From Halorhodospira halophila (GTDB taxonomy: Bacteria; Pseudomonadota; Gammaproteobacteria; Nitrococcales; Halorhodospiraceae), in assembly GCF_016653405.1 (NCBI RefSeq), contig NZ_NHSN01000019.1:48733-112732 (forward strand): DNA of 64,000 nucleotides, written 5' to 3'. The notes below the pieces were generated by a model. That model was not told where the DNA came from, did not search any database, and saw only the letters and a program-made list of their open reading frames with translations. Each line of letters starts with the position of its first letter. Positions within the stretch are counted from its first letter, which is position 1. The position numbers were made by a program, and so were the translations under genes. This document shows, in pieces, positions 50,134-58,011 of this stretch.

Positions 50134-51081
50134 ATGGCGGAACGGACAATAAACTCGAAAAACCGAATTCACCTCCTTCTCTGTGCAAACAATGGGTTTG
50201 CCCAGCATGCGGCGGTCACATTAGCGTCAACTTTGATTAACAACCCTGAGGACAACTTTAACGTAACCGTTGTCGGCGACCTCTCACGATCATCCCAGGA
50301 AAATTTGCGGATCGTTTCAAATTTGTCAGCCAACACTTTTCTGAGATTTTTGACTCTCTCTGAAATATGGGAAATAGATGATAATTCCAGAATTCCTGAG
50401 TATCTTCCAACTCAAGGCGAAAAAAGAGTCAAAGGCGCTTACAGCGTCGACATTTACACAAGGCTTCTTATTAGTAGGATATATAGCGAGAAAATTAATA
50501 AGGTCCTTTACCTGGACAGCGACATCGTTGTCGACGGCTCTTTACGCCCTCTTTGGGAAACAAACATTGAGCCTTATCCGGTAGCAGGGGTTCGTGTACC
50601 ATACTTCGACCGAAACCACCTACCAAACCTATCTCCTGGCGACCCGTATATCAACTCGGGCGTTCTGTTATACAACCTGCCTCAATGGCGCAGGCAACAG
50701 TGTGAGCGACGATGCCTCGACTTCCTAAGAAAACATTCCGAATCCGTTCGTGACCCGGACCAAGATGCTTTGAACGAAACATTGCGCGGGAACATATTTT
50801 TTTTAGAAAAAAAATGGAACACGTTCGGGGCCTATGCGCGCGAGGAACATGCCGAATTAGACAAAAGGTACCGGCCGGTAATTTACCACTACAACGGCGC
50901 GAACAAGCCATGGCTCTACATGTCGAACCACCCCCAGAAAGATTTGTACTACCGCTATCTCCGCGAGACACCATGGAAAAACTACACACCGCCGGATAAA
51001 ACCCTTATTAAAGCGGGCCGAAAGGTCATTGCATCCCTTTTCCCAACACGACTTAGACGTTTACCAAAGAAATTTTTATAA
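50134..51081 (+). CDS. Family 8 glycosyltransferase
   Basis: 315-residue GT-A enzyme. It shows HLLLCANNGFAQHAAVTLASTL at the N-terminus, the DxD motif in KVLYLDSDIVVDGSLRPLW (about residues 124-142), YINSGVLLYNLPQW, DPDQDALNETL and the third metal ligand region IYHYNGANKPW. Family 8 enzymes transfer galactose, glucose or related sugars in lipopolysaccharide and capsule cores. The gene is visibly A+T-rich and contains adjacent T8 and A8 runs at about 50797-50814, within codons for FF-L-EKK. Confidence 0.87.
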   Translation: MAERTINSKNRIHLLLCANNGFAQHAAVTLASTLINNPEDNFNVTVVGDLSRSSQENLRIVSNLSANTFLRFLTLSEIWEIDDNSRIPEYLPTQGEKRVKGAYSVDIYTRLLISRIYSEKINKVLYLDSDIVVDGSLRPLWETNIEPYPVAGVRVPYFDRNHLPNLSPGDPYINSGVLLYNLPQWRRQQCERRCLDFLRKHSESVRDPDQDALNETLRGNIFFLEKKWNTFGAYAREEHAELDKRYRPVIYHYNGANKPWLYMSNHPQKDLYYRYLRETPWKNYTPPDKTLIKAGRKVIASLFPTRLRRLPKKFL

Positions 51082-51278
51082 CCGCTCGCCACATCGATTA
51101 CTTTTTCTTGCTCAGCTGGACTCACCTATTCTTGTGCGTAAGCAGAACCAATTACCTCAAGGGCTTGACAAATTTTGACACATTCCGAGTATACGACAGA
51201 TTAATTAGCCAATAAAATTTCCCACGAAGCCCGAAAAAAAACATGGACACCTACCAGGCAATATAGAGATTTATAAAA

Positions 51279-52214
51279 ATGGTTGACGCGGTGGTAACAT
51301 GGGTCGACGGCTCTGATCCAGAGTATAAAAAAAAGCGCTCCAAGTGGCTCGCGCGGCGTGACCCGGAGGTTGGGGAGAAAAGTACGGCAAGGCACGAGAC
51401 GAGGTGGAACTCCGTTTTTGAGCTCTACTATTGCCTTCATCTAATAAGGAAAAATGCCCCTTGGGTGCGCACAATTTTTTTGGTTACAGATAATCAAAAG
51501 CCCGGGTGGCTGACGGAAGATATCGCGACGAGGCTTGGTGTTGAAATAGTGGATCATACAACTATCTTCTCAGGGCACGAGTGGGCTTTGCCAACGTTTA
51601 ACTCCACCGCTATTGAAACGATGCTTCATCGCATACCAGGCCTTTCCGATCGTTATCTTTATTTTAATGATGACACGTTCCTAATCAGACCCACATCAAA
51701 GGACGACTACTTTTCTGAGGGTATGCCGAAGTGGCGGGGCTGGGAACGGCGTGCGAACGAACAGGCTCTACGGTATCTGGCGCTCTGGATAACGACTGGG
51801 ATAAAAAAAGACGGTTTTATCGGGGGAAGAAAAGAGAAAGAACTTCTTGGGGTCACCTCCCCTTTTTTTCTTGGCCATGCCCCGCACCCATTCCTTAAGC
51901 ATTACACCAGACGGGTCATCGAAACGGATAACCGGCTCGAATCTAATATTGCCTATAAATTCAGAACCTGGGACGGCTTTAATCCCGCAATGCTTGTTGC
52001 CAATGCTGGACTCAACGAGGAAAAGGCCGCAAAGGGACCGGATGACTGGGAAAATATAGAGCCGAAACATGGTACCAAGGGGATTCGAAAACGTCTTTCG
52101 CGGTGTAAGAGAAAGAATCATATCAAGACGGTTTGCATCCAATCGATCGATGTGATGCCAGTTCATCTTCAAAATGAAGTGGAATTTTTTTTAAGCGCTT
52201 CATTATGTTCATAA
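51279..52214 (+). CDS. Stealth-family sugar-phosphate transferase
   Basis: 311-residue protein of the Stealth family, related to GlcNAc-1-phosphotransferase. Conserved region 1 is at the N-terminus (DAVVTWVDGSDPEY). Region 2 contains ETRWNSVFELYYCLHLIRKNAPWVRTIFLVTDNQKPGWL and YLYFNDDTFLIRPT. A later conserved part includes GHAPHPFLKHYTRRVIE. Stealth proteins add hexose-1-phosphate to capsular polysaccharides, so a phosphodiester-linked branch in the glycan is likely. ATG 51279 starts right at region 1. The gene is A+T-rich and is convergent with three minus-strand glycosyltransferases. Confidence 0.87.
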   Translation: MVDAVVTWVDGSDPEYKKKRSKWLARRDPEVGEKSTARHETRWNSVFELYYCLHLIRKNAPWVRTIFLVTDNQKPGWLTEDIATRLGVEIVDHTTIFSGHEWALPTFNSTAIETMLHRIPGLSDRYLYFNDDTFLIRPTSKDDYFSEGMPKWRGWERRANEQALRYLALWITTGIKKDGFIGGRKEKELLGVTSPFFLGHAPHPFLKHYTRRVIETDNRLESNIAYKFRTWDGFNPAMLVANAGLNEEKAAKGPDDWENIEPKHGTKGIRKRLSRCKRKNHIKTVCIQSIDVMPVHLQNEVEFFLSASLCS

Positions 52215-52253
52215 CCGCCTCGAAAACCTTTAGCAGGCATTATTTCAACTCCA

Positions 52254-53096
52254 TCAAAGAAGCCCAAAGTAATCAATGACGTTCTGCATTTGTTGGTCAT
52301 TTTTTCCATGGGATACGTTTAGTTTAGCCAACGAAGGCGAAAAAAAATGTAGCCCTAATGGCCGAACGTCATGCTGCCCTAAACAGACCACTCGAGAACC
52401 CGAGACCTGTGCCACAGCCCAAAAATAGATGTCATCAGCCGTTGGACACAACTTAGCCGCGAGCTCATAGTCAAGCAGGAGGTTTTTGTCCAAGCAGCCT
52501 GGTGGGTAAAGTATGCCCCCCGCGCCTGTTAATAGAACTTGCCTCCCTTCTTTTCGTCGCCTAATCGGATACCATTTATTGTACGAAGCGCAACCGTGCG
52601 CTGAATGAAGAATTTCCCAGCCACGATGCCCGATAACCGCATCTCGTTCGCGCTCGGCCGCTACAATAAGATCCTCGAGCACTGTTGGTTCATAAAAAAC
52701 ATCATCATCGATTGTAATAATCGTCGCGTCAGGATATAACTCTCGCGTTGGAAGCAACTTCTTGTAGCTTTTTAGATTTTTTTCAACCCATAAGATTTCG
52801 AGGCCTCGGTTTTGCTGCTCCTTTAAAGTTGAAGGCATGCTTCGCTCTTTAAACTCACATCGGGAAAGCACGAGCACAATTTTCCCAGGCCGGTGGCTTT
52901 GCCAGAACATAGTCTCTATGGCGACCCATGCATGCCGAATCCGCTGCGGGAAACTCGTCAAACTTACAATGACATCTTGGTTGCCTGAAAGAACCGGTTT
53001 TTTTCTTTCTCTTTTAAAGCGTAATATGCCCCTTTGATTCTGGATTTCTTTTTTTATTCTGTCCTGATAATATTTAAATCTACGGCGTAAAGACAT
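52254..53096 (-). CDS. Glycosyltransferase-like protein
   Basis: 280-residue protein, probably a GT-A glycosyltransferase. IVSLTSFPQRIRHAWVAIETMF (about residues 43-64) is the nucleotide-sugar strand typical of this group, and TIITIDDDVFYEPTVLEDL carries the DDD metal site. GHRGWEILHSAHGCASYNKW and TADDIYFWAVAQ follow. ATG 53096 has AGAGG just upstream and gives a basic N-terminus typical of these proteins; ATG 53210 would add 38 residues and overlap the preceding gene by 25 bases. It is the last of three co-oriented A+T-rich genes. Confidence 0.75.
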   Translation of the reverse strand: MSLRRRFKYYQDRIKKEIQNQRGILRFKRERKKPVLSGNQDVIVSLTSFPQRIRHAWVAIETMFWQSHRPGKIVLVLSRCEFKERSMPSTLKEQQNRGLEILWVEKNLKSYKKLLPTRELYPDATIITIDDDVFYEPTVLEDLIVAAERERDAVIGHRGWEILHSAHGCASYNKWYPIRRRKEGRQVLLTGAGGILYPPGCLDKNLLLDYELAAKLCPTADDIYFWAVAQVSGSRVVCLGQHDVRPLGLHFFSPSLAKLNVSHGKNDQQMQNVIDYFGLL

Positions 53097-53185
53097 TTGC
53101 CTCTTCTCGCTTTCTTTAATCTGGCGGCTTCGGCTTTTTGCCTCCAAGGCTGACTCAACGAAATCGGACGCTAATTCGAAACAAG

Positions 53186-54058
53186 TCAGTATCTTGAGGG
53201 GTTGGTCCATCCGCGTATGATCGCTATTTTGACACAGGTATTATAAATTTTTAGAAAATAACTGATCGGGATAAGCGCAATCTTCTCGTACAAAGTAATT
53301 TTTTTTGAGTAGACAATTGTGCGCCATTCCCAAAATGGCGGCATAAAACCCTTGAGCAAAAAAACCGGTTGTCTCGTTGTTTTTGATGTTATCGGGAAAC
53401 TTCCAGCGGTACGCTTCCGCTTTATCAAAAGATCTTTGAGCGATTTGCGCGCGGGATGTTTTACTATAGCATGGGGGGCGTAAACGATGTTTAAACCTGC
53501 GCCTGATGCCCTATGGCTCCACTCCGTATCACCGCCGGAGAAAAGGGTGGCATCAAATTCGCCAACGTAATCGAAGCAGTAACGCCAGCAAGCCATATTC
53601 GCTGTAACGGATTTGCCGGACTTAGCCATTATTTTTTGGTTGAACGAAAACAGAATCTCGTAGGCTTCCGCTATTGTCCTTTTTTTGCTTGTGCAGAACA
53701 ATACTATACGTCCTGCAATCCGGTCATTTCCTTTAGCTAGACAAATTACTGAGTTTTGAAGCCACTCTGGGTCGGGCACACAGTCCGAATCAGTAAAAGC
53801 GAATACTTGACCTCCAGCGTGCTTTATGCCCGTATTCCTAGCGATGTACGATCCCGGGGTCGTTTCTTTCTTTAAAACCGCGTTATCAGGGAGTTTTATT
53901 GAAAAATGGTTATTTTCTTTCTCATCGTTATCGACAATAATTATCTCAAAGTCTTCCGCAGGGTAGGTCTGATTTTGGAGCGCGTCTAAGCATTTCTGCA
54001 GCCGTTTCTCATCACGATACGTGGGTATGATAACGCTAACGAAAGGATTGGATTCCAT
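53186..54058 (-). CDS. Family 2 glycosyltransferase
   Basis: 290-residue GT-A enzyme. It shows VSVIIPTYRDEKRLQKCLDAL, IIIVDNDEKE, TPGSYIARNTGIKHAGGQVFAFTDSDCVPDPEWL with the metal-binding DSD, and FDATLFSGGDTEWSHRASGAG (the ED/GDTEW segment). The last 60 residues are hydrophobic and basic, suggesting membrane association. ATG 54058 (AAGGG upstream) is preferred to an earlier in-frame start at 54082. A+T-rich relative to the rest of the window. Confidence 0.85.
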   Translation of the reverse strand: MESNPFVSVIIPTYRDEKRLQKCLDALQNQTYPAEDFEIIIVDNDEKENNHFSIKLPDNAVLKKETTPGSYIARNTGIKHAGGQVFAFTDSDCVPDPEWLQNSVICLAKGNDRIAGRIVLFCTSKKRTIAEAYEILFSFNQKIMAKSGKSVTANMACWRYCFDYVGEFDATLFSGGDTEWSHRASGAGLNIVYAPHAIVKHPARKSLKDLLIKRKRTAGSFPITSKTTRQPVFLLKGFMPPFWEWRTIVYSKKITLYEKIALIPISYFLKIYNTCVKIAIIRGWTNPSRY

Positions 54059-54224
54059 TTCATTGCCCTTGGGCGTCAACACAAGTGTATACGAGCGGTC
54101 AGCCGCTTTCTGAACATGCTGACGTTTTTAGCATTAGCTAACTCGGTCTGCAGGCGGCATCACGGCCATCCAAGGTGGTCGCATTTGAACGGTGGCATGC
54201 AAAAATCGCCGATTCCAGCCGCCA

Positions 54225-55013
54225 TCAACGCTCCTTGAACTGCGAAGGGCCGGCCCTGTGCGGGTTTTTAGAAGAGACCCGTTGATTGAAGGCATATTCG
54301 AATATCTCTTTTTGTACATAACGTGGAGTTTTAACCGTAAAACTTTCATATATAGATTCTTCGGTGTCGATTCCTTCTAGCCACCCCTTTTCGCGGGGCA
54401 GGTTGTACATTTTTATACCTTGATACCAGCACCACTTTGCAAACCGCACGTCAGCAAATTTTGAACTGCCCTCTAAGTAGCGGAATTTAGGTGCTAATGC
54501 AGTTGGAATTGCGGCCACGCCCGTCCCAAGCTGCTCCACGCGCGATATTTGGCTTAGAGAATCCCAGTATGGGATGATTTTTCTATGACGCATTGGATTG
54601 GATATGCCCCCCCCCCAAAAACAAAGGTAGTTTATGACGCTTTTCGGGTTGCTAGATAATAGCGGTTTTTCGTACCATGAACCGTGATAGCCAACCGCTG
54701 ATTTAGGTTCAAGTATGCTCCGATGCTGATCAACGGTACGCTCGACATAATCTGACGGGTATAAAATATCATCGTCGAGGTAAAAGATATAATCACTATC
54801 ACAAGCGGCCTCAATGAATTTTCCTGTATCTTTCAGGTCTTTTAGTGGCTTATACCCAAAAATTTTTTGGTTGTTTGCCGCCCAATCTGGAATTTTTCCA
54901 TAACCGTTGAAACAGATTACCAAATGATCTACTTGCTCGAGTATTGTCTGAACGCTCCGCAATACGGCGTCGCTACGGGCCGGATAGGTTGCCATCTTTC
55001 CAAGTATACGCAT
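54225..55013 (-). CDS. Glycosyltransferase containing a G10 tract
   Basis: 262-residue GT-A-like protein. It shows ILGKMATYPARSDAVLRSVQTIL near the N-terminus, VDHLVICFNGYGKIPDW and IFYLDDDILYPSDYVERTV with the metal-binding DDD (about residues 80-82). The codons for WGGG near residue 133 contain ten consecutive G (plus-strand C10, 54607-54616). ATG 55013 gives MRILGKMATYPAR; ATG 55046 is in frame upstream. A one-base change in the tract would truncate the enzyme, so it may be phase-variable; the copy here is in frame. Confidence 0.75.
   Translation of the reverse strand: MRILGKMATYPARSDAVLRSVQTILEQVDHLVICFNGYGKIPDWAANNQKIFGYKPLKDLKDTGKFIEAACDSDYIFYLDDDILYPSDYVERTVDQHRSILEPKSAVGYHGSWYEKPLLSSNPKSVINYLCFWGGGISNPMRHRKIIPYWDSLSQISRVEQLGTGVAAIPTALAPKFRYLEGSSKFADVRFAKWCWYQGIKMYNLPREKGWLEGIDTEESIYESFTVKTPRYVQKEIFEYAFNQRVSSKNPHRAGPSQFKER
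54607..54616. repeat. Homopolymer C10/G10 tract inside glycosyltransferase gene
   Basis: Ten C on the plus strand, i.e. G10 in the coding sense, inside the gene at 54225-55013. It sits in an otherwise A+T-rich stretch, where such a run is not expected from composition. Tracts like this are typical sites of slipped-strand phase variation. Confidence 0.75.
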
Positions 55014-55132
55014 CGAGATTCCCCTAGCCCCCAAAATTGGGTACATGGTTCTATACCCACGCGGAATGTGTTAAATCCTACCTGTCTTCACCTTCGTCCA
55101 TTTGAGTCGTGCCTTCTTATTTTCTTAACCAA

Positions 55133-55842
55133 CTAGCAAGAGGAAACCTGACACCGGTCTTCCGCTGCTTTAATAGCTTCTATCGCGTGGCTGGTAAACG
55201 TTTTTTCCGGTTCTGATGAGAAAGACATGAACCAGCTTTCATGTATCCCAATAACACGAAGGGGAAAGCGTTTCACGCCCAAGGCTCTCGCAATATAAAA
55301 CCTATGCTGGCCTGATACCGATTTTCCTATGCTGCCGTCTTGAGCTATTACAACGTTTGACTCAATTTTTTTTCATGAGTCGTAGCTTGCGCGTCCCCTA
55401 CACTCTGAACCACTTCATTGTTGTACCAGCTTTAAAAACTTTTAACGTCTTCGCTTGAAGTCAACTTCATATTATTATGCCACGCGACACCACTTTGGTT
55501 TATTTTTTTTAATAATTGGTGATACCACAGCGTTTCCTCAAGAAACTGTGACCTCTCAATAAAATCTTTTATCTTCTGGTAATCACTGATTCCCGCTACG
55601 TACCTACCGTTTGGAAATGACTCTCCGGAGATAACGAAAGGCTCGAGATGATCGAGCTGCTTGCGGCACTTATCAACCACCTTTCTTTGGACGCCATAAT
55701 TTTCTAGGAACCGAACAAGAGGACCCGTCCTTGGGCGTACTTCGCCATAATGGAGATCCACCACGGAGGGGTCTACCTTAATGATAGCCTTTTTGCCAAT
55801 TTTACGCAGCGCCTGCCCTCGGGTGATGGCTTTTTCCAGCAT
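55133..55842 (-). pseudogene. Disrupted ParB-like protein of glycan cluster
   Basis: Remnant of a gene related to the one at 21280. An intact 5' part runs from ATG 55842 to a TAA at 55432-55434. The same frame continues after the stop with plausible coding sequence (SWYNNEVVQSVGDAQATTHEKK). A one-base loss in an A8 run (plus-strand T8, near 55377-55384) then shifts the frame into VVIAQDGSIGKSVSGQHRFYIARALGVKRFPLRV and on to a stop at 55133. Two separate lesions make it a pseudogene unless both are sequencing errors. The QHRFYIARALG loop is the ParB/sulfiredoxin-like signature seen in the intact paralogue. Confidence 0.7.
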
Positions 55843-56037
55843 ATAAACCCCTACGAATCAGTCCGTCCCGCCGGCACGCAGGCAGGTTTTGGTGAGCCAA
55901 GCAGTAAGCACCGACAGCCCCGGGCGCACTAGAGAGATGATGACACCATAAGGTTTCGGGCTAGCTAGATTGCAGACCCACCAGTAGTGACCCACTACCC
56001 CCTTCCTTATTTTTTTCCTCGGTCTCGGGAAAAGCAC

Positions 56038-56331
56038 CTAGTCCCGTCCGTTCACAGCGCGCATCGAAGCCTTCACTGTGGTTTCGTGCAGGCCGCTCGT
56101 CGATAGGCTTTTCGATGGGACCGGCTCAATCCGATTATTAAATAAATGATTTTCCAAAAAATGCATCAACTCGGGATGGCCATAAAAGAAGACCCGTCGG
56201 CACCCGGCCAGCATGTCCAAGGTTTTTGAGATCAGTTTATAGTAATGCTCGGCAGAATTTTTCCGACTGTCGGCGAGCATCCAATGACCGGATACGAACG
56301 TCCGGTCTAGCTGGGACCTTGTGAGCCTCAT
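56038..56331 (-). CDS. Short, probably truncated HtrL/YibB-like protein
   Basis: 97-residue protein starting at ATG 56331, which overlaps the methyltransferase stop (ATGA). The N-terminus (TFVSGHWMLADSRKNSAEHYYKLISKTLDML, then RRVFFYGHPELMHFLENH) resembles the first part of HtrL/YibB-like proteins (T-x-V-[ST]-x...R...YY...VVFY), which are normally 250-300 residues long. The remaining domain is absent and the following 195 bases show no remnant I can align. Likely a decayed or truncated gene that is still coupled to its neighbour. Confidence 0.45.
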   Translation of the reverse strand: MRLTRSQLDRTFVSGHWMLADSRKNSAEHYYKLISKTLDMLAGCRRVFFYGHPELMHFLENHLFNNRIEPVPSKSLSTSGLHETTVKASMRAVNGRD

Positions 56332-56966
56332 CCCGCCCCTCCGTGAGGCTTCTGTGCCAAGGCCCATACCGTGACGGGGTAGCGCGGCTCGTTCTTCAGG
56401 CTGCCAAACCAACCCCGCCTCGCCCAGGGTGTGAAGTTTGCCTTGACGCAGGCCCGGTTTCCCCAGGAGTACGTCCGCGTCGTCTCCAGCGGGAACCCGC
56501 ATTCCGCCAGGAAATAACGCATCCCGGTCTCGGTCCACCGCGTGCAGTCGTAGGGGATCTCGTGGACAAGGACGAGAAACGGCGTGGCGTTAAAGAAGTA
56601 GCCACCGGGTCTCAGCATCTCGTAGATGTTCCGGCCAGCCCGATAGGGCCAGAGCAGGTGCTCGAACACTTGGTCGGCGATAATCAGGTCGAATTGCTGG
56701 TCCAGAGGCCCGTCGCAGATGTCGTAGTCCGGGTAATTGGCCTCCGTGTACGAGCGAAAAGGAAGCTTCCCGAACCGCTCGCCTGCGGAGATCTCGAGTA
56801 CATCCAGCTGTTGCGGGCCGAGCTCCTCGATCAACTGGAAGGCGTGCGGATACATCGCCGCCCGAGACCAGTGCTGATAGTCGTAGCCAACGGCCGTAAG
56901 GAGTCGCTTCGTTTTCTCGGCCAGCTCCGGCCGCTTTTGAAGCTCCCGTATCAGTGCCCTCTTCAT
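56328..56966 (-). CDS. Class I SAM-dependent methyltransferase
   Basis: 212-residue methyltransferase with LDVLEISAGERFGKLPFRSYTEANYPDYDICD (glycine-poor motif I/II) and FDLIIADQVFEHLLWPYRAGRNIYEMLRPGGYFFNATPFLV, typical of methyltransf_11-like enzymes in glycan clusters. The C-terminal part (TRTYSWGNRACVKANFTPWAR) may bind substrate. GC content returns to the window's norm here. ATG 56966 overlaps the GT2 stop (ATGA); the truncated gene downstream overlaps its own stop likewise. Confidence 0.75.
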   Translation of the reverse strand: MKRALIRELQKRPELAEKTKRLLTAVGYDYQHWSRAAMYPHAFQLIEELGPQQLDVLEISAGERFGKLPFRSYTEANYPDYDICDGPLDQQFDLIIADQVFEHLLWPYRAGRNIYEMLRPGGYFFNATPFLVLVHEIPYDCTRWTETGMRYFLAECGFPLETTRTYSWGNRACVKANFTPWARRGWFGSLKNEPRYPVTVWALAQKPHGGAG

Positions 56967-57856
56967 GTTTTCTGCCTTGCCTTCGCTTTTGTCTGCGGGA
57001 AAAGCGATCCGTTTCTTAACTTATTCAAAACCACACGATCCGAAAGAAAGTAGAGCAACCGCTTTCGGGGCCGCAACATTTTTACCCGGTCGGTAGTGTA
57101 GACGTCACGGATATGCGTTGGGAGCGCGGCGATACCCTCCCGCTTGAGGGTGGCGTAGAGCAACTGATTCTGGAAATGGCGCTCGCTATATCGTAGAAGG
57201 CGACGCCAGTAAAGCCTCACATCCGCCGGGGACAAAGAGAGCGAGTTAAAGTAGAAACGGGCCTTTTCCGGATTGATGATACGTCGGGTGTGTGTATCGT
57301 CTTTGCCGCCCTGCAAATCGGTTAAGAAGAGATAGCTGAGCAACCCATCCTCACCTTTGGCGCCTGTTGGCAGCCGAATCCCACGGCGACGCATAAGCGT
57401 GATCACTTGATCGCTCATCGCGTACAGGTTCCCGCTCAGGTAGTGGTTGTTCACAAGCTCGGCCGACCACTGCTCCCGGCTCCGGCCGGACCCGGGCAGC
57501 GCCGCTGCCGCGTACGCATCAGGGTTGTTCTCCAACGCTTCAGCAAGATGCTGGATGCTGCCCCGCCCCGGCCGGATGTCTCCGTCCAGAAAGCAGTGGA
57601 CCGGTGCGTCCAGTGCGAGCTCATGGACATAGTAGTTCCACGCGTTGGCCTTGTCCCCGGTCTCGAGCTCGTGGCCGACGATTCGCCGATCCTCCCGGGC
57701 TAGCCGATGGACGATGGCGGCGGATTGGTCCGTCGAGCCGTTGACGATTACGTGCGCCTTGAAGGCACGATCCCCACAAGCCTCCTCAAGGCTGCGGAGC
57801 GTGCGTTCGATCAGGCGCTCTTCGTTATGGGCGAGGACGCATATCGAGATGCTCAT
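56963..57856 (-). CDS. Family 2 glycosyltransferase
   Basis: 297-residue GT-A enzyme. It shows ISICVLAHNEERLIERTLRSLEEA, VIVNGSTDQSAAIVHRLA, then CFLDGDIRPGRGSIQHL with the DxD site (about residues 88-97) and PTGAKGEDGLLSYLF. The C-terminal 90 residues are basic (RLYWRRLLRYSERHF, RVKMLRPRKRLLYFL), consistent with membrane binding. ATG 57856 has AGGA 5 bases upstream; the longer form at 57877 is less likely. It is the first gene of a minus-strand trio and is divergent from the ATP-grasp fusion at 58012. Confidence 0.83.
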   Translation of the reverse strand: MSISICVLAHNEERLIERTLRSLEEACGDRAFKAHVIVNGSTDQSAAIVHRLAREDRRIVGHELETGDKANAWNYYVHELALDAPVHCFLDGDIRPGRGSIQHLAEALENNPDAYAAAALPGSGRSREQWSAELVNNHYLSGNLYAMSDQVITLMRRRGIRLPTGAKGEDGLLSYLFLTDLQGGKDDTHTRRIINPEKARFYFNSLSLSPADVRLYWRRLLRYSERHFQNQLLYATLKREGIAALPTHIRDVYTTDRVKMLRPRKRLLYFLSDRVVLNKLRNGSLFPQTKAKARQKT

Positions 57857-58011
57857 GGTCTTCCTTTTCCGGGTCACTGGGCCGGAGGGTCCGGGAAACC
57901 GAGATCCCCTCTGCCCCAGTCGCGAGGGCCGCGTCGCACGGACCGCGATGGTCGGGTATCGCGCGCCGCTGCCCTCTTAACGTACTCCCTTTTTCCCCGT
58001 AACCTACCCGG

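Noticed and set aside
48400..56000. Search for insertion sequences or integrase remnants explaining the A+T-rich island.
   Set aside because: No transposase-like reading frame or terminal inverted repeats were recognised.
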